DNA of 5,545 nucleotides from SAR202 cluster bacterium (lineage in GTDB: Bacteria > Chloroflexota > Dehalococcoidia > UBA3495): assembly GCA_009392075.1 (NCBI GenBank), contig VFHG01000024.1, positions 1-5,545 of the forward strand, given 5' to 3'. The translations under genes were made by a program, and so were the position numbers. Below the pieces are notes generated by a model. The model was not told where the DNA came from. It did not search any database and saw only the letters and a program-made list of their open reading frames with translations. How positions within the stretch are numbered: the stretch's first letter is position 1; the number at the start of each line of letters is the position of its first letter. Positions 4,910-5,545 of the stretch are shown here, one piece after another.

Positions 4910-5545
4910 ATGGTCAGATTAGGCGGCACCGCTACAGCCAACCACATGGAAGTCTTTGAGGGTCTTGAGAAGTTGTTCCGGCGGCGGGGTATCGACCTCG
5001 AATGGGTCCTGTATTCCGGGTACGACAACATGGTAGACGCCTTCGTAAAAGGCGAGATTGACCTGGCCTGGAACGGGCCCCTGAGCTACGTAAAGATCAA
5101 ACGGCTGGCGGCCAACGGCGTCCGGGTCATCGCCATGCGGGATGCGGACATTAACTTCACCACCCATTTCATCACCCACGCTGACTCTGGCATTGATACC
5201 ATGGAAGACCTTAAAGATAGAAGCTTCGCCTTTGGCTGGAGGTCTTCGGTGCAGGCGGGTCTCTTGGCCTTTTCTTTCCTGAAGGACTCGGGAATAAACC
5301 CCAGCAAAGACCTTTCCGCCAACAGTTTCTACGATGACCGCCAGCCTGATTCCAAATCTGACGAGCGCGACGTTGTTGAACGAGTTGCCAGCGGAGAGTT
5401 CGACGCCGGTGCGGTCAGCCAACGGGTTATGGAGACCATGGCCGAAGACGGCACTTTACCCAGGGATGCCGTAAGAATCTTCTGGTCCAGCCCCGGATAT
5501 TCTCACTGCTGTTTCACTTCGCAGAACGATCTGGACCCGAAATTG
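4910..5545 (+). CDS. PhnD/SsuA-type substrate-binding-fold protein without signal peptide (cut by right edge)
   Basis: The frame is open for 212 codons to the last base of the window. It resembles the periplasmic-binding (type 2) proteins of phosphate, phosphite and phosphonate ABC transporters. The start MVRLGGTATANHMEVFEGLE is followed by YDNMVDAFVKGEIDLAWNGP (residues 38-57) and SYVKIKRL, the hallmark ligand-site region of PhnD-like proteins. Next come FAFGWRSSVQAG (106-117), where family members have a serine-rich anion-binding turn, then GEFDAGAVSQRV, and SSPGYSHCCFT (193-203) near the present end. The protein begins directly with the first beta strand: there is no signal peptide, lipobox or membrane segment. 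It would therefore stay in the cytoplasm unless the gene is misstarted, so it may be a ligand sensor or an enzyme of this fold (as with NMT1/ThiY-like proteins) and not a transport receptor. The ligand is unknown. The right-hand neighbour, possibly a permease or ATPase gene, lies outside the window. Confidence 0.85.
   Translation, partial: MVRLGGTATANHMEVFEGLEKLFRRRGIDLEWVLYSGYDNMVDAFVKGEIDLAWNGPLSYVKIKRLAANGVRVIAMRDADINFTTHFITHADSGIDTMEDLKDRSFAFGWRSSVQAGLLAFSFLKDSGINPSKDLSANSFYDDRQPDSKSDERDVVERVASGEFDAGAVSQRVMETMAEDGTLPRDAVRIFWSSPGYSHCCFTSQNDLDPKL

Noticed and set aside
4919..5422. Minus-strand frame of 167 codons opposite the PhnD-like gene
   Set aside because: The plus strand has promoter, ribosome binding site and recognisable PhnD motifs, so this is its shadow.

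Overview
The window looks like bacterial chromosomal DNA: moderately GC-rich, densely coding, with Shine-Dalgarno sites and sigma70-type promoter boxes. A luciferase-like flavin monooxygenase, a dialkylglycine-decarboxylase-like PLP enzyme and a leaderless PhnD-like binding protein lie close together. That set would fit an environmental Chloroflexota lineage (SAR202/Dehalococcoidia-like), but this is inference from gene content only. I see no rRNA, tRNA, CRISPR array, transposase or other sign of a mobile element.

Layout. (1) Positions 1-1069, minus strand: a response regulator with an atypical receiver and a C-terminal winged-helix-like end. It overlaps by ATGA the start of a two-helix membrane protein that runs off the left edge. 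(2) Positions 1070-1311: a divergent control region with a minus-strand extended -10 promoter, a perfect 12-bp palindrome and a strong TTGACA/TAAAAT promoter facing right. (3) Positions 1312-3794, plus strand: a tight two-gene operon, the flavin monooxygenase followed 8 nt later by a class III (DGD-like) PLP enzyme. (4) Positions 3795-3942: a convergent gap with three overlapping short inverted repeats. (5) Positions 3943-4582, minus strand: a small secreted protein. Its signal peptide appears to start in another frame, at an ATG with a good ribosome binding site, and the two frames meet at a run of six A. A second tiny ORF with an excellent ribosome binding site lies just upstream. (6) Positions 4583-4909: a non-coding region with hairpins and a consensus extended -10 promoter (TGCTATAAT). 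(7) Positions 4910-5545, plus strand: a PhnD/SsuA-type substrate-binding-fold protein without a signal peptide, cut by the right edge.

How the genes may work together. The monooxygenase and PLP enzyme are almost certainly co-transcribed and probably act on the same or successive substrates, for example oxidation of an organic compound and decarboxylation or transamination of an amino-acid-like one. The substrate cannot be read from the sequence. The divergent response regulator could control the operon through the shared intergenic region, but nothing in the sequence proves it. The PhnD-like and secreted proteins have their own promoters or strand and are not obviously part of the same unit.
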